Assembly: GCA_011046315.1 (NCBI GenBank)
Contig: DSAU01000275.1
Span: forward strand, 1 to 15,740
Direction: 5' to 3'
Source: a bacterium
GTDB taxonomy: Bacteria > Zhuqueibacterota > Zhuqueibacteria > Thermofontimicrobiales > Thermofontimicrobiaceae
DNA length: 15,740 bases
Shown piece after piece: positions 1 through 7,937 of the stretch; the first letter of the stretch is position 1, and every line of letters begins with the position of its first letter. The translations under genes and the position numbers were made by a program. Under the pieces are notes generated by a model. The model ran no database searches, was not told the DNA's origin, and was given only the letters and a program-made list of their open reading frames with translations.

Positions 1-372
1 ATATTAAGTGATTGTTTCAGTTATTCTTACATTAGCTTTTAAATTTAAATAATTATATAAAATTTTTTTGAAAAATACAAGTAACTTTTTAAAAATTAAA
101 ATAATTTAATTAAATTTTTACCTGATCAGGCAGATAATTTGAATTCAGGGTTGATCTTATTTCGTTATTTGGAGACGAACCGGTTAAATTAATGGCAAAT
201 CAATGGCGTCGGGGTTGGAAAATATTCGATATGAAATCTAAATAAGAGTGAGAAGTTTGCAAAATGAAAGTTTTATCGTTTCATGTTGATTAGGAACGGT
301 AATCGATTGCAATTTGGAGTTGAAGTTCTGTTCGCAATTGTAAAATGTTTAGTTGAAATCCGATTCCAGGCG
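1..372. other. AT-rich non-coding left flank
   Basis: No convincing gene is present. The first 120 bases are extremely AT-rich, with runs of A and T that form imperfect dyads (for example around 88-120). This stretch lies downstream of the epimerase gene that ends at 373, so it would hold the end of the leftward transcript, but I see no GC-rich stem followed by a T-tract. A short open plus-strand stretch at 138-242 reads 35 codons to a stop without a good start or ribosome site, and I do not call it a gene. Confidence 0.5.
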
Positions 373-1440
373 TTATAGTTTGGGATTGAACCCCAGTCCC
401 GGTGTGTTATTGGGGTAAAGTATTCCGTTTTTTAAAATAACCGCGCCGTCTGCCGGGTCGTCGATGAGGTCTAAATGGCCGTCAAGATCGGCGTAAGTAA
501 CATTGGGTCTGGCAAGCGCAAAATGTAATCCGGCGGCAATCGATAGCGCGGATTCATCCATGCAGCCGACCATGACTTCCAGTCCGGCAGCTCGCGCCAT
601 TGAATTAATTTGCAACGCCTCGCCGATACCGCCGACTTTCTGCAGTTTGACATTAACCATGTCGATGAGGTCGTCTTTTGCCAGCCGGAATGCGTCCCTT
701 AAAGTAACCAGGCTTTCGTCTGCCATGATCGGTATCGTGGTGGCGCGGGTAATCCGCCCCAACAAATCCGGTTTGCCTTTTGGGGTCGGTTGTTCAATAA
801 GTTCAACATTGGCTTGGCGGGTAGCGTCAAAGAACTGCAATGCCTGTTCAACGGAATAACCCTGGTTGGCGTCAAAGCGGATTTCCACCCTTTTTCCGAC
901 TGCTTCCCGGACGTGAATAACCCTCGAAATATCAGCTTCCACATTGAGTCCGCCTTTGATTTTCAGCGATTTGAAGCCTTGTTGGACAAACATTTTTGCC
1001 CGGTGAACAGTTTCTTTTCGAGAAAGGATTCCGATGGTAACACTGGTTATGAAACAATCCCGAAAGCCTCCCAAAATTTTCCAAACCGGTAACCGGCTGA
1101 CTTTACCGAGTATATCGTACAAAGCCATGTCCACTGCTGCCAGAACGCAGGGGTGGTTTGCAAGATGAATTTTGAGCTTTTCCATAATTTGTGAGCTTCG
1201 CAGCGGGTCAACGCCCTTGATGACAGTTCGGACGATATTTTCAACATCAGCCAAGATGGTTTCCGCGGTTTCTCCGGTAACATGCTCGTCGGGTGCGGCA
1301 CAACCAAAGCCGACAATGTTGCGATCAGTCAGCGCCTCTAAAAAAATATTCGTTGCTGAGTCATATTTTTCATAAGCAATGGTATAGGGCTCGCGTAGTC
1401 GCATGTTGACTTGCGTTGCTCGAATGTCAATTATTTTCAT
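373..1440 (-). CDS. Dipeptide epimerase, enolase superfamily (L-Ala-D/L-Glu epimerase-like)
   Basis: A 355-residue muconate-lactonising/enolase-superfamily enzyme expected to epimerise the alpha carbon of a dipeptide or N-acylated amino acid through a metal-stabilised enolate in the cytoplasm. Counting from Met at 1440, the KxK acid/base pair is K160/K162, the Mg ligands are D190, E216 and D241 (followed by E242), and the opposite base is K265. The DLD motif at 318-320 matches the DxD that binds the substrate ammonium in Ala-Glu epimerases. The open frame extends upstream to 1530, but the usual family N-terminus (MKIIDIRA) begins at 1440 and the length then fits the family; no strong Shine-Dalgarno is visible. 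It is the last gene of the minus-strand operon, 95 bases after the creatininase fusion. Family knowledge: a relative, DgcA, racemises N-acetyl-glutamate next to a DUF1611 gene, which makes that an alternative to a peptide substrate here. Confidence 0.9.
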   Translation of the reverse strand: MKIIDIRATQVNMRLREPYTIAYEKYDSATNIFLEALTDRNIVGFGCAAPDEHVTGETAETILADVENIVRTVIKGVDPLRSSQIMEKLKIHLANHPCVLAAVDMALYDILGKVSRLPVWKILGGFRDCFITSVTIGILSRKETVHRAKMFVQQGFKSLKIKGGLNVEADISRVIHVREAVGKRVEIRFDANQGYSVEQALQFFDATRQANVELIEQPTPKGKPDLLGRITRATTIPIMADESLVTLRDAFRLAKDDLIDMVNVKLQKVGGIGEALQINSMARAAGLEVMVGCMDESALSIAAGLHFALARPNVTYADLDGHLDLIDDPADGAVILKNGILYPNNTPGLGFNPKL

Positions 1441-1535
1441 GGCAGTTGATGATTTGATATTTTTTTTATGGGACAATTTTGTCTGATTATTTGAAAGACA
1501 AACGTTGTTACTTTGAAGCATCAATAACAAATCGC

Positions 1536-3938
1536 TTAATATTTTTTCTCATAAATTTCGGCAAGCGTCATATTTTTGAGTTGCTCTACAAATTCAACCA
1601 GATTTTTAATCATCACTTCCCAGATACGTTCTCCCTTTTCGATACTGGCTTTGGAAGGATCTCCCATTACTCCGGATGAAGATATTTTAGCAGTTCTGGC
1701 GTACCATTCAACGCTGCGTTTTGAGCTAAAATTCAGGTAACGGCTGGAGAAATGGGGGATGAATTTTTTGGCTTTTTGCATATCAACCAGATCGGGTCGG
1801 GTGGCAAGTGTGGTGCTGGTTTCAATCTCGCCGGCGTGAACATCATTTGGCGTTTCAATTATGGCGTCGATATCGGTGTCGCTGGTTTCTCCAGAATCGA
1901 CACAGGTAAAAATTCTGGCATCGCGGTTGATCATCTGGGCAGCAAATTGTAGCGCCGGTCCGTTACCGCCATGGCCATTAATGATAACCAGCTTTTTAAT
2001 TCCATTATGCGCTGCGCACATGCCGATTTCATAGACCAGTTGGGAAAGCGTCTGGTTAGTGATGCTAATCGTTCCAGTAAAGTCGTCATGATGATAAGAT
2101 ACACCATACGGAATCAGCGGTAAAACCAGCGGTTTGGGATCGCTGCAATGCTCAGCGATTTTTTCAGCCAGATATGCAGCATCGTAGCTGTCAGTATCAA
2201 GCGGCAAATGGGTTCCGTGTTGTTCTATCGACCCCACGGGCAATAGCGCGACATCCACTTCTTTAAACCGTTGTCTGGCTTCAGGCCAGGTTAATTCTCC
2301 GAGCAGGTGTTTCATTTTGGTTTTGGTTGCTGCTGATTGTGGTTGAGTGTTAATGTTGGCAAACGGAGCAACAAGCGACGGGAATGGCTCGTCAGGGTTA
2401 GCTTTCTGTTCGGCAAGCGAATCAAACGGTTGCCATTTTCGCGCTTCACGAATTAGCGCGCCGTCAGCATGATTGAGAAATATTTTGAATAAACTTTCTC
2501 GCAACTCTTTCGGAATCTCGACTACGGGCGCGCGCTGCCGATCAAAGCGCAATTTCAAGATTTCTGGGTGATAAAGCTGTTTTAGTTCCGCATCAGCAAC
2601 AGGGGAAATTAATCCTTTTTTGATCAACAGGTACATTAAATGCTTGGCGCCTTCAGCTTCTTGATGCAGCCCTTTGATAGTGATAGAATGGAGGCTTTCT
2701 GTTATTTGTTGTGGTCTATAACCGCAGCGAGCAGGATCAGCGCCCAACGCCGATAGCATCCCGACAATTCGACGGCACTTTTCACATTTTCCGCAGGGTT
2801 TGACACGATCGCCTTCGATATGAGTGGCGTGGCATGAAACCTGATGTTGCTGATGCTCGGGATAGCGTTCCACCAATATTTTTTGGATTAACATCTCGGA
2901 CAACGGGCGCAGCACTGACAATTGCCGCACTGACCAGCCTTTTTTGATAAAATAACGCGTCAATGCATTATCGAAATATCGGCTTTGATCATAAAGCCCG
3001 TCATAATGGGTGATACCGCGATAGTTTAGCTTACGGGTGGTATCATATTCATCTCCGATAACCAGCCTGCCGATACCTCTTTTTCGCAGCAACGGCAGCG
3101 CGCCGAAAAGAAAAACCGCCACTGTCCATAACCGGATTGGATAATCATCGGAACGAATGCGTGAAAAATCTGCTCGGATAAAAGGAAGATGATGCAGCAT
3201 TCGGGAAAATACCCGATCTGCATTCATCCACACCCGGCACGTTTCCGGATAGTTTGTCTTAAAAAAACGATACGCGTTGAGCGCAGTGTACCAGTGACGC
3301 CCGGATTCGTTAATAAATATCGAGTGGGTTTCCATTCCTAGCTCTCGCAACAAGCTGAAGCTTAGCAAACTGTCTTTTCCTCCGCTGCTGAGAACGCAAT
3401 ACCTGATTGGTGAAACCTGCCAAACTGTTGAAGGCTGGTTTTCAGCAGTATCATTACCAGGTGTTTCGGTAGAGACATCCGGGAAAACGAGTTTTGAATT
3501 TAAATAGTTTTTTTGTTTGATATGTGGGAGTTGATCAAATGGCTTGACGAGAAATGGGTTGGCTTCTAAAAATTTTTTAACGTAGATTTCCCGAGCCGTG
3601 TTAAGCGCCATATCTTTGATAAACAGACGATCATTTTTATCGAATATTCCGTGAAAAATAATTTCTCTGCAAAACAAACCATAATTCAAAGCAACCTGGG
3701 CTGCGATCATATTCGCCAGGTTAATCGATGTGATTTCAGCAGGATCAAATACATCCTCTTCGTAACTGTATTCGAGATTGATAACATCTTCGCCCTGCTC
3801 TGAGATAATCCGGTACGGCGCTATCAGTCGTTTTTTTTCCACCCGAACCGGTCCCACTTCCAATGAGCTAATGACGATCAAATCTTCAAAGCTGATTTTG
3901 CCTGCTAAGTCATTTTTATGTTGCTTTTGTTTTTTCAT
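1536..3938 (-). CDS. Fusion protein: MurL-like PP-loop ATPase + creatininase-family amidohydrolase
   Basis: A continuous 800-residue frame with two enzyme domains. Counting from Met at 3938, a unique N-terminal region (about 10-140) precedes a PP-loop ATP-pyrophosphatase domain with SGGKDS at 185-190 and a zinc-ribbon-like set C369, C382, C385, C388 (CGKCEKC) near its end. The order of pieces, including an LRPLSE block before the cysteines, resembles MurL as I remember it: the ATP-dependent epimerase of UDP-MurNAc-Ala-Glu that releases AMP and PPi. QueC/ExsB-type chemistry is the alternative. After a low-complexity linker (about 513-541), residues 542-800 form a creatininase domain with metal-site motifs EQHGTHLPLDTD (572-583), NGHGGN (654-659) and HAGEIE (701-706). 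Creatininases hydrolyse cyclic or linear amides. The frame is open up to 4082, but the Met at 3938 limits overlap with the upstream gene to 23 bases; Met at 3995 is a further possibility. Domain families are well supported; the substrate is inference. Confidence 0.87.
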   Translation of the reverse strand: MKKQKQHKNDLAGKISFEDLIVISSLEVGPVRVEKKRLIAPYRIISEQGEDVINLEYSYEEDVFDPAEITSINLANMIAAQVALNYGLFCREIIFHGIFDKNDRLFIKDMALNTAREIYVKKFLEANPFLVKPFDQLPHIKQKNYLNSKLVFPDVSTETPGNDTAENQPSTVWQVSPIRYCVLSSGGKDSLLSFSLLRELGMETHSIFINESGRHWYTALNAYRFFKTNYPETCRVWMNADRVFSRMLHHLPFIRADFSRIRSDDYPIRLWTVAVFLFGALPLLRKRGIGRLVIGDEYDTTRKLNYRGITHYDGLYDQSRYFDNALTRYFIKKGWSVRQLSVLRPLSEMLIQKILVERYPEHQQHQVSCHATHIEGDRVKPCGKCEKCRRIVGMLSALGADPARCGYRPQQITESLHSITIKGLHQEAEGAKHLMYLLIKKGLISPVADAELKQLYHPEILKLRFDRQRAPVVEIPKELRESLFKIFLNHADGALIREARKWQPFDSLAEQKANPDEPFPSLVAPFANINTQPQSAATKTKMKHLLGELTWPEARQRFKEVDVALLPVGSIEQHGTHLPLDTDSYDAAYLAEKIAEHCSDPKPLVLPLIPYGVSYHHDDFTGTISITNQTLSQLVYEIGMCAAHNGIKKLVIINGHGGNGPALQFAAQMINRDARIFTCVDSGETSDTDIDAIIETPNDVHAGEIETSTTLATRPDLVDMQKAKKFIPHFSSRYLNFSSKRSVEWYARTAKISSSGVMGDPSKASIEKGERIWEVMIKNLVEFVEQLKNMTLAEIYEKKY

Positions 3939-5022
3939 TTTTCGAGCTTTCGGTTTTGAATTGAAGAATTGTGGAAACAATTCCTGTCGCGCCATTGACC
4001 AGAACATCTGCCGCAGGCAGTGTTGTTTGTTGATTAATCTGTCGGCAAACGATCGGTATTTCCACTTGCGATAAACCTTCATGATTGATGGCGATGGCGA
4101 TCACTGGTTTTTCGGAGACCATTTCAATCGCTGTTATTTGTTTTTCCAGCGGTTGAATGTGATAATTCGGAAATCCATCATAAGTCCGGCGGGTGGGCGC
4201 ATGTTGTAAAATCACTGCGTCTGGTCTGGCAGCAGCTAAAATCTCATATCCGCCCGGATAGGCTGGATTTAAAAGGCTGCCCTGTCCTTCGATAACAATA
4301 AAATCCGGATGGAGGTCATTCCACGCTGACCAGACAGCGTGTTCGATTTCACCGGTGAGAAAATCGTTGATCAGCGAATCCAACATCAGGCTGTAATGTG
4401 CGCCTTGCATCCAGGCGGTTTGACCGGTTCCGATAAGCTCTGCCGAGTAACCTGCATTGCGCAAACCATCCACCAACATCCATGCTGTTGTTCGTTTTCC
4501 GATGGCAGAGTCTGTGCCCAGTACAGCGATTTTGAAAGAATCAACCTGTTCGATTTTTCCTTCAAAAAAATGTAATTGATTTCGAGGCGGCGTCTTGCGA
4601 ACATCGCGCAATTGAACCTGATGTTTTTTCGCCAACCTGACAAGCTCGCTATCCTCACTCAGAAAATCATGCAATCCGGAATCGACGTTCAATCCCATTT
4701 GGATTGCCTTGATTACATCAGCGCGAGCAGAAGGACTCAGTCTGCCACCGTCGGGCGCCAGTCCGATTACAAAATGGGAGGCAGGCGGTCCATTAGCGAT
4801 AGCATGAGTAAAAGCAGTGTCGAGGTCTGAGAAAATTGGGATGTTTTTTGCTATTCCATCTAAAATTTTGCCGGCATCTTTTCCAGCATAGCGGGAATCG
4901 ATTACAGACAGTACTCGGTAGCGTTCTGTGCGCCGAATCAGTCCATGAGCTGTTTTTCCATTGGGTGTGGCAAAAGCGCCTTCACAATATATAATCGCAT
5001 TTCCTTCAGGCATTGGGCTCAT
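3916..5022 (-). CDS. DUF1611 family protein (DgcN-like, P-loop-type C-terminal domain)
   Basis: A 368-residue protein of the DUF1611 family. The N-terminal part (about 1-155) is Rossmann-like and carries the VIGLAPDGG segment at 85-93. The C-terminal part starts with a Walker A-like GTDSAIGKRTT at 169-179 and continues with EGQGSL at 245-250, which resembles P-loop ligases. Family knowledge: the marine homologue DgcN acetylates D-glutamate, and its neighbour DgcA racemises the N-acetyl product. A dipeptide epimerase in the same operon therefore makes a D-Glu-related role plausible, though not proven. Its start codon overlaps the stop of the upstream PLP gene (TAATG), and GGGAG six bases upstream of the ATG supports this start over Met4. 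Its 3' end overlaps the start of the fusion gene, so the three are very likely co-translated. Confidence 0.88.
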   Translation of the reverse strand: MSPMPEGNAIIYCEGAFATPNGKTAHGLIRRTERYRVLSVIDSRYAGKDAGKILDGIAKNIPIFSDLDTAFTHAIANGPPASHFVIGLAPDGGRLSPSARADVIKAIQMGLNVDSGLHDFLSEDSELVRLAKKHQVQLRDVRKTPPRNQLHFFEGKIEQVDSFKIAVLGTDSAIGKRTTAWMLVDGLRNAGYSAELIGTGQTAWMQGAHYSLMLDSLINDFLTGEIEHAVWSAWNDLHPDFIVIEGQGSLLNPAYPGGYEILAAARPDAVILQHAPTRRTYDGFPNYHIQPLEKQITAIEMVSEKPVIAIAINHEGLSQVEIPIVCRQINQQTTLPAADVLVNGATGIVSTILQFKTESSKNEKTKAT

Positions 5023-5033
5023 TATTTTCTCCC
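5020..5033 (-). promoter_or_regulatory. Translational coupling junction (TAATG) with Shine-Dalgarno
   Basis: The stop codon of the PLP enzyme (TAA) and the ATG of the DUF1611 gene share bases as TAATG, and a GGGAG ribosome site lies six bases upstream inside the PLP gene. This arrangement normally lets terminating ribosomes restart at once, so the two proteins are probably made in linked amounts. Confidence 0.7.
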
Positions 5034-6203
5034 GGTTAAAATGACAACGTAACGGTCATTGGATAATGGTTCCTTTTTATGGTGATCGACCAGCGCAACC
5101 AAACCAGCAGTGGAAGCTGGAAGAGTGTTAAGTCCCTCGATAGCCCGCAGCATTTTTGAGTAATAGAGCATATTTTTATCGCTGACATTGGCAGCCCAAC
5201 CATCGGTGATGCGGACGGCATCCAGCGCCAGATCTCCATCGATCGAGTGCCAATTGACCAATGGTTCGTTGATCGATGTCTCTTTAATTTTTTCACGCTT
5301 CAAGTCGCTGCAGTTGGTCAAATTTTTAATAAAAGCCTGAACAATAGGATTTTTACCATACGATGATCCGGCGACAATTCGAGGAATTTTGGAGGTCTTG
5401 CCCCGGCGATAAAGACTTTGAAAACCTTTGTAAACGCCTGTCAGTGTGGTACCGTTGGATACCGGTACAGCAACAATCGAAGGAGCATCGCGCAATTCAT
5501 CATAGATTTCATAGGCAATTTCACCATAAGCCTGAAGCTGGATGATCGTATTGGCGCCGCCGGGATTGGCGTCATAAATTTCGTCCTTCTCTGACCGTTG
5601 GCGAGAAAATTCAACCGCCTGTTCATAATCACCAGGAACGCGAATGATTTCTGCACCAAAATTGGCGATTTCTTTGGTACGTTTTGTGTGGTAATTTTCC
5701 GGAATGTAAATATAACACTTGATCCCTGCCAACATTGCCGCGAATGCAATAGCAGAGCCATAGTTCCCACAAGTTGCCACAGTGATAGCGTCGAATCCAC
5801 GGCGCAGAGCGTCCATAATCTGTTTAAATGAAATGCGGTCTTTCTGAGTGCCGGTTGGATTACCGCCTTCAAATTTAAGAAATATCTGGCGAAGTCCGAT
5901 TTCTCGTTCCAAATTTCTCGCCCGGCTCATGCTGGTGTCGCCGACTTCAGACTCCATAATATCTTCAAACGCTTCGATACGAGCGTCGAGCGGCAGATCA
6001 ATGTTGGACGCCAGTCTTTTTTGACTTTCCAATTGTTTAGTCATAGTGACAATGTTGGGCGTCGCCCCATCAAGAAGAATAAACTGATTTTCGTTTCGAG
6101 CTTGTCCCTGAGGTTCAGCTTCAGTTAATTCAAATTGATCATTGTTTTTATTTTGAGATTGTGAATTGGTGGTTGCTTTTGGGATGTCGTTATTATCTTT
6201 CAT
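5022..6203 (-). CDS. PLP-dependent fold-type II enzyme, threonine-synthase-like
   Basis: A 393-residue pyridoxal-phosphate enzyme of the threonine synthase/cysteine synthase group. Counting from Met at 6203, an EVGDTSM segment corresponds to the family's GxTPL entry motif, the Schiff-base lysine is K121 in NPTGTQKDR, an asparagine loop CGNYGSA occupies 145-151, and the phosphate-binding loop is SNGTTLTG at 249-256. These enzymes catalyse beta- or gamma-replacement or elimination on amino acids; the substrate here is unknown. The frame is open to 6326, but residues upstream of 6215 look non-coding. GGTGA five bases before the Met at 6203 supports that start (6215 is the alternative). It is the first gene of the four-gene operon. 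The roughly 40 residues after the start are rich in N, Q and S and are probably disordered. A canonical threonine synthase seems unlikely given this context and the absence of neighbouring threonine genes. Confidence 0.9.
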   Translation of the reverse strand: MKDNNDIPKATTNSQSQNKNNDQFELTEAEPQGQARNENQFILLDGATPNIVTMTKQLESQKRLASNIDLPLDARIEAFEDIMESEVGDTSMSRARNLEREIGLRQIFLKFEGGNPTGTQKDRISFKQIMDALRRGFDAITVATCGNYGSAIAFAAMLAGIKCYIYIPENYHTKRTKEIANFGAEIIRVPGDYEQAVEFSRQRSEKDEIYDANPGGANTIIQLQAYGEIAYEIYDELRDAPSIVAVPVSNGTTLTGVYKGFQSLYRRGKTSKIPRIVAGSSYGKNPIVQAFIKNLTNCSDLKREKIKETSINEPLVNWHSIDGDLALDAVRITDGWAANVSDKNMLYYSKMLRAIEGLNTLPASTAGLVALVDHHKKEPLSNDRYVVILTGRK

Positions 6204-6215
6204 AGCCTTCACCAT

Positions 6216-6750
6216 GTTTTGAAATTGTTGGGAGACTGGAAAATATATTAAATCTAAAAAAGACAATTTACTGCAGCCAGAAACATTTTGGAAATAAAAG
6301 AAAAAACAGCTTTTCACCGGGCACACATTAAATGAAAAACATGCATTGCTTTAATCATCAACCACGATACTTGAGAAAGTTGAGAGGATACCCGGGTTTT
6401 TTATGTTTTGTAATTGAAAATTTTTCTCTGCACAATCTGTTCTATTACCAAATTAATCTTGCACTTTTTTGCAAAAACATTTTTATATAAACACTGAAAA
6501 CACCGAAATCGTCCGAAATGTTTTTTTTAAAATAGTTTTTCAGGGACATTCGGTGTTTTTCGGTGTTTAATTTTGCGGTTTAGCCGCGCTATGGTTTTAG
6601 AAATCGTTCAAATTGGGAACAAAATCGTGCTACTAATATTCAGTTGAAAGTTGATTTTTTTAAACGGTTGCTGAAAATAAACGATAAAAATAAAGGTTTA
6701 ATTTGCTACAATTAATTTGTCAAAACACAAAAAAGCAAAAAATTGTCCGA
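6216..6750. other. Intergenic spacer upstream of the PLP-led operon
   Basis: A spacer of about 535 bases between two minus-strand genes, with no coding frame that I can support. It must contain the promoter of the operon that begins at 6203. A minus-strand TTGTCT and TATATT occur around 6246-6270, but their spacing (13) is too short for a confident call. It also contains the long inverted repeat listed separately and a small plus-strand stem, GCGG-loop-CCGC, at about 6575-6587. Confidence 0.5.
6489..6568. repeat. Imperfect inverted repeat built of doubled AACACCGAA units
   Basis: The left arm (6489-6508) reads AAACACTGAAAACACCGAAA. The right arm (6547-6568) is nearly its reverse complement and carries CGGTG-T5-CGGTG. 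Each arm is itself a direct duplication of an AACACCGAA-like unit, so the structure could form a long hairpin with a loop rich in T and A. It lies downstream of the UPF0316 gene and upstream of the PLP gene. It could act as a leaky terminator, a small RNA or a protein-binding array; no T-tract in the right place settles this. Confidence 0.6.
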
Positions 6751-7356
6751 TCATTTCTTTTTCTCAATTCTGAAAATTTTCAACATTCGAAACTTTCGGC
6801 GTGAACCATTGTTCGGAAAAATACCTTCGGCTGCCGATCGAATATCTTCTACCGAATAAAAAGCTTTGGGATTAAAATGTTTGATCGCACCAATTACACA
6901 CTTTAAATCTTTCCGTTGGATGGTTGTGAAAATTAATTTAACTCTGCCGGTGGCTCCCTGACCATTGATCACTGTAATGCCATAGCCGGCTTCGCGAAGA
7001 TGGGTAATCAATTTTTGTGCATCTTTTCGGGTGATAATCCGGACGACCTGAATACCAATTGCTAATTTTTGCTCGATCCACATTCCGACAAAACTACCAG
7101 TCGCAAAACCACCGGCGTATGTTAAGTAGCACATAAAATTATTGAGATTATTAAAAATCTGTCTGATCGCCAGTAACCAGATCAGCACTTCGAAAAAGCC
7201 GAGCGTGGCTGCCAATGTCCTCTTGTTTCGACCAATAAACATGATACGCAGCGTACCGATTGATACATCGGTGATCCTGGCGAAAAAAATTAATAACGGT
7301 AAAATTAGCCAGCTAAACAAATTTGAATCAATCATTTCAGTCATTTTTCTATCCAT
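6751..7356 (-). CDS. UPF0316 / DUF2179 membrane protein (YebE-like)
   Basis: A 201-residue inner-membrane protein of the UPF0316 family. Three hydrophobic segments are visible at about 14-33, 45-65 and 73-92, followed by a soluble DUF2179-type domain at about 105-180 (RIITRKDAQKLITHLREAGY onward, with the glycine-rich INGQGATGR). This matches the family layout of an N-terminal DUF5698 membrane part plus a cytosolic DUF2179 domain, the latter also found in YitT-like proteins. The molecular function is unknown. A Lys/Arg-rich tail (KFRMLKIFRIEKKK) closes the protein. The start is taken at 7356; Met5 (7344) and Met8 are alternatives, and none has a strong ribosome site. It stands alone, with non-coding gaps on both sides. 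Confidence 0.86.
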   Translation of the reverse strand: MDRKMTEMIDSNLFSWLILPLLIFFARITDVSIGTLRIMFIGRNKRTLAATLGFFEVLIWLLAIRQIFNNLNNFMCYLTYAGGFATGSFVGMWIEQKLAIGIQVVRIITRKDAQKLITHLREAGYGITVINGQGATGRVKLIFTTIQRKDLKCVIGAIKHFNPKAFYSVEDIRSAAEGIFPNNGSRRKFRMLKIFRIEKKK

Positions 7357-7456
7357 AACTACGGAAAAAGTTCAGTTTTTTAAATCTAAAATTTCATCCA
7401 GCTAAAGACTAAGAATCCGTTGGTACTTTACCCAACAATTTCAACTTGTCAAACTA

Positions 7457-7473
7457 AGCAACAACCTGTTGCT
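7457..7473 (-). terminator. Possible weak terminator hairpin after the small exported protein
   Basis: AGCAACA-ACC-TGTTGCT forms a perfect seven-base-pair stem with a three-base loop, about 33 bases beyond the stop at 7506 in the minus direction. It is followed on that strand by TAGTTT, which is only a poor T-tract. It may serve as a transcript end or a 3' stabilising stem. Confidence 0.3.
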
Positions 7474-7505
7474 CAACTCAATGTTTTGCAGTAATAGCCG
7501 GGGGA

Positions 7506-7868
7506 TTATTCCTTTTTTATGACTCGGTACTTTTTTACATAAAAATTAAAATTCCCATCTTCATCAATTTCCACTGTTCCGGTCGCTTCCACTGTTTCGC
7601 CGACCAGTTTTAACATTTGGATTCCGACTTCATCTCGGACCACCCAGTAATTTACGATGCTTTCTTCGGCGGCGCTATCTTGGGGTGTGATAATGACATT
7701 GATGACAACTGATGTCAGACTGTCATTTTCGCCGTACTCTGCTTCGAGCACCTGACCGATGATTGTAATTTCTTCTGAAATATCCTGAGCGTCAACGGCG
7801 CTGACAAAAGACAGCAACATCAGCAGAATTGTCAGTGTGCTCGCTGTTGGTTTAAATTTGATGACCAT
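7506..7868 (-). CDS. Small exported protein, OB-fold-like, function unknown
   Basis: A 120-residue protein with a clear Sec signal peptide: positive N-terminus (MVIKFK), hydrophobic core at about 10-22 and a cleavage site near AVDA-Q at residues 25-28. There is no lipobox cysteine. The mature part reads as short beta strands (ITIIGQVLEAE, SVVINVIITP, NYWVVRDE, VEATGTVEIDEDG, KKYRVI), the pattern of small periplasmic OB-fold/BOF-like domains that bind a ligand or ion. I cannot name a family. The start is strongly supported by AAGGAG eight bases upstream of the ATG. A sigma-54-like promoter and a short dyad lie upstream. It is divergent from the copper ATPase gene 392 bases away, so a role in envelope metal handling is possible but speculative. 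Confidence 0.78.
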   Translation of the reverse strand: MVIKFKPTASTLTILLMLLSFVSAVDAQDISEEITIIGQVLEAEYGENDSLTSVVINVIITPQDSAAEESIVNYWVVRDEVGIQMLKLVGETVEATGTVEIDEDGNFNFYVKKYRVIKKE

Positions 7869-7898
7869 GTTTTCTTCTCCTTTTTCGTTTCAAATCAA

Positions 7899-7915
7899 TT
7901 TTGGTTGAGCCAAAA
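7899..7915. promoter_or_regulatory. Dyad in the leader of the small exported protein
   Basis: TTTTGG-TTGAG-CCAAAA is a perfect six-base inverted repeat located 30-47 bases upstream of the ATG at 7868. It is either an operator half-site pair or a small stem in the 5' leader. Confidence 0.3.
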
Positions 7916-7937
7916 GGATTATTTGTTAATCGCGTAT

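Noticed and set aside
138..242. Open plus-strand stretch ending ...MANQWRRGWKIFDMKSK
   Set aside because: Only 35 codons, no ribosome site and no recognisable family; it could be a gene remnant but there is no support.
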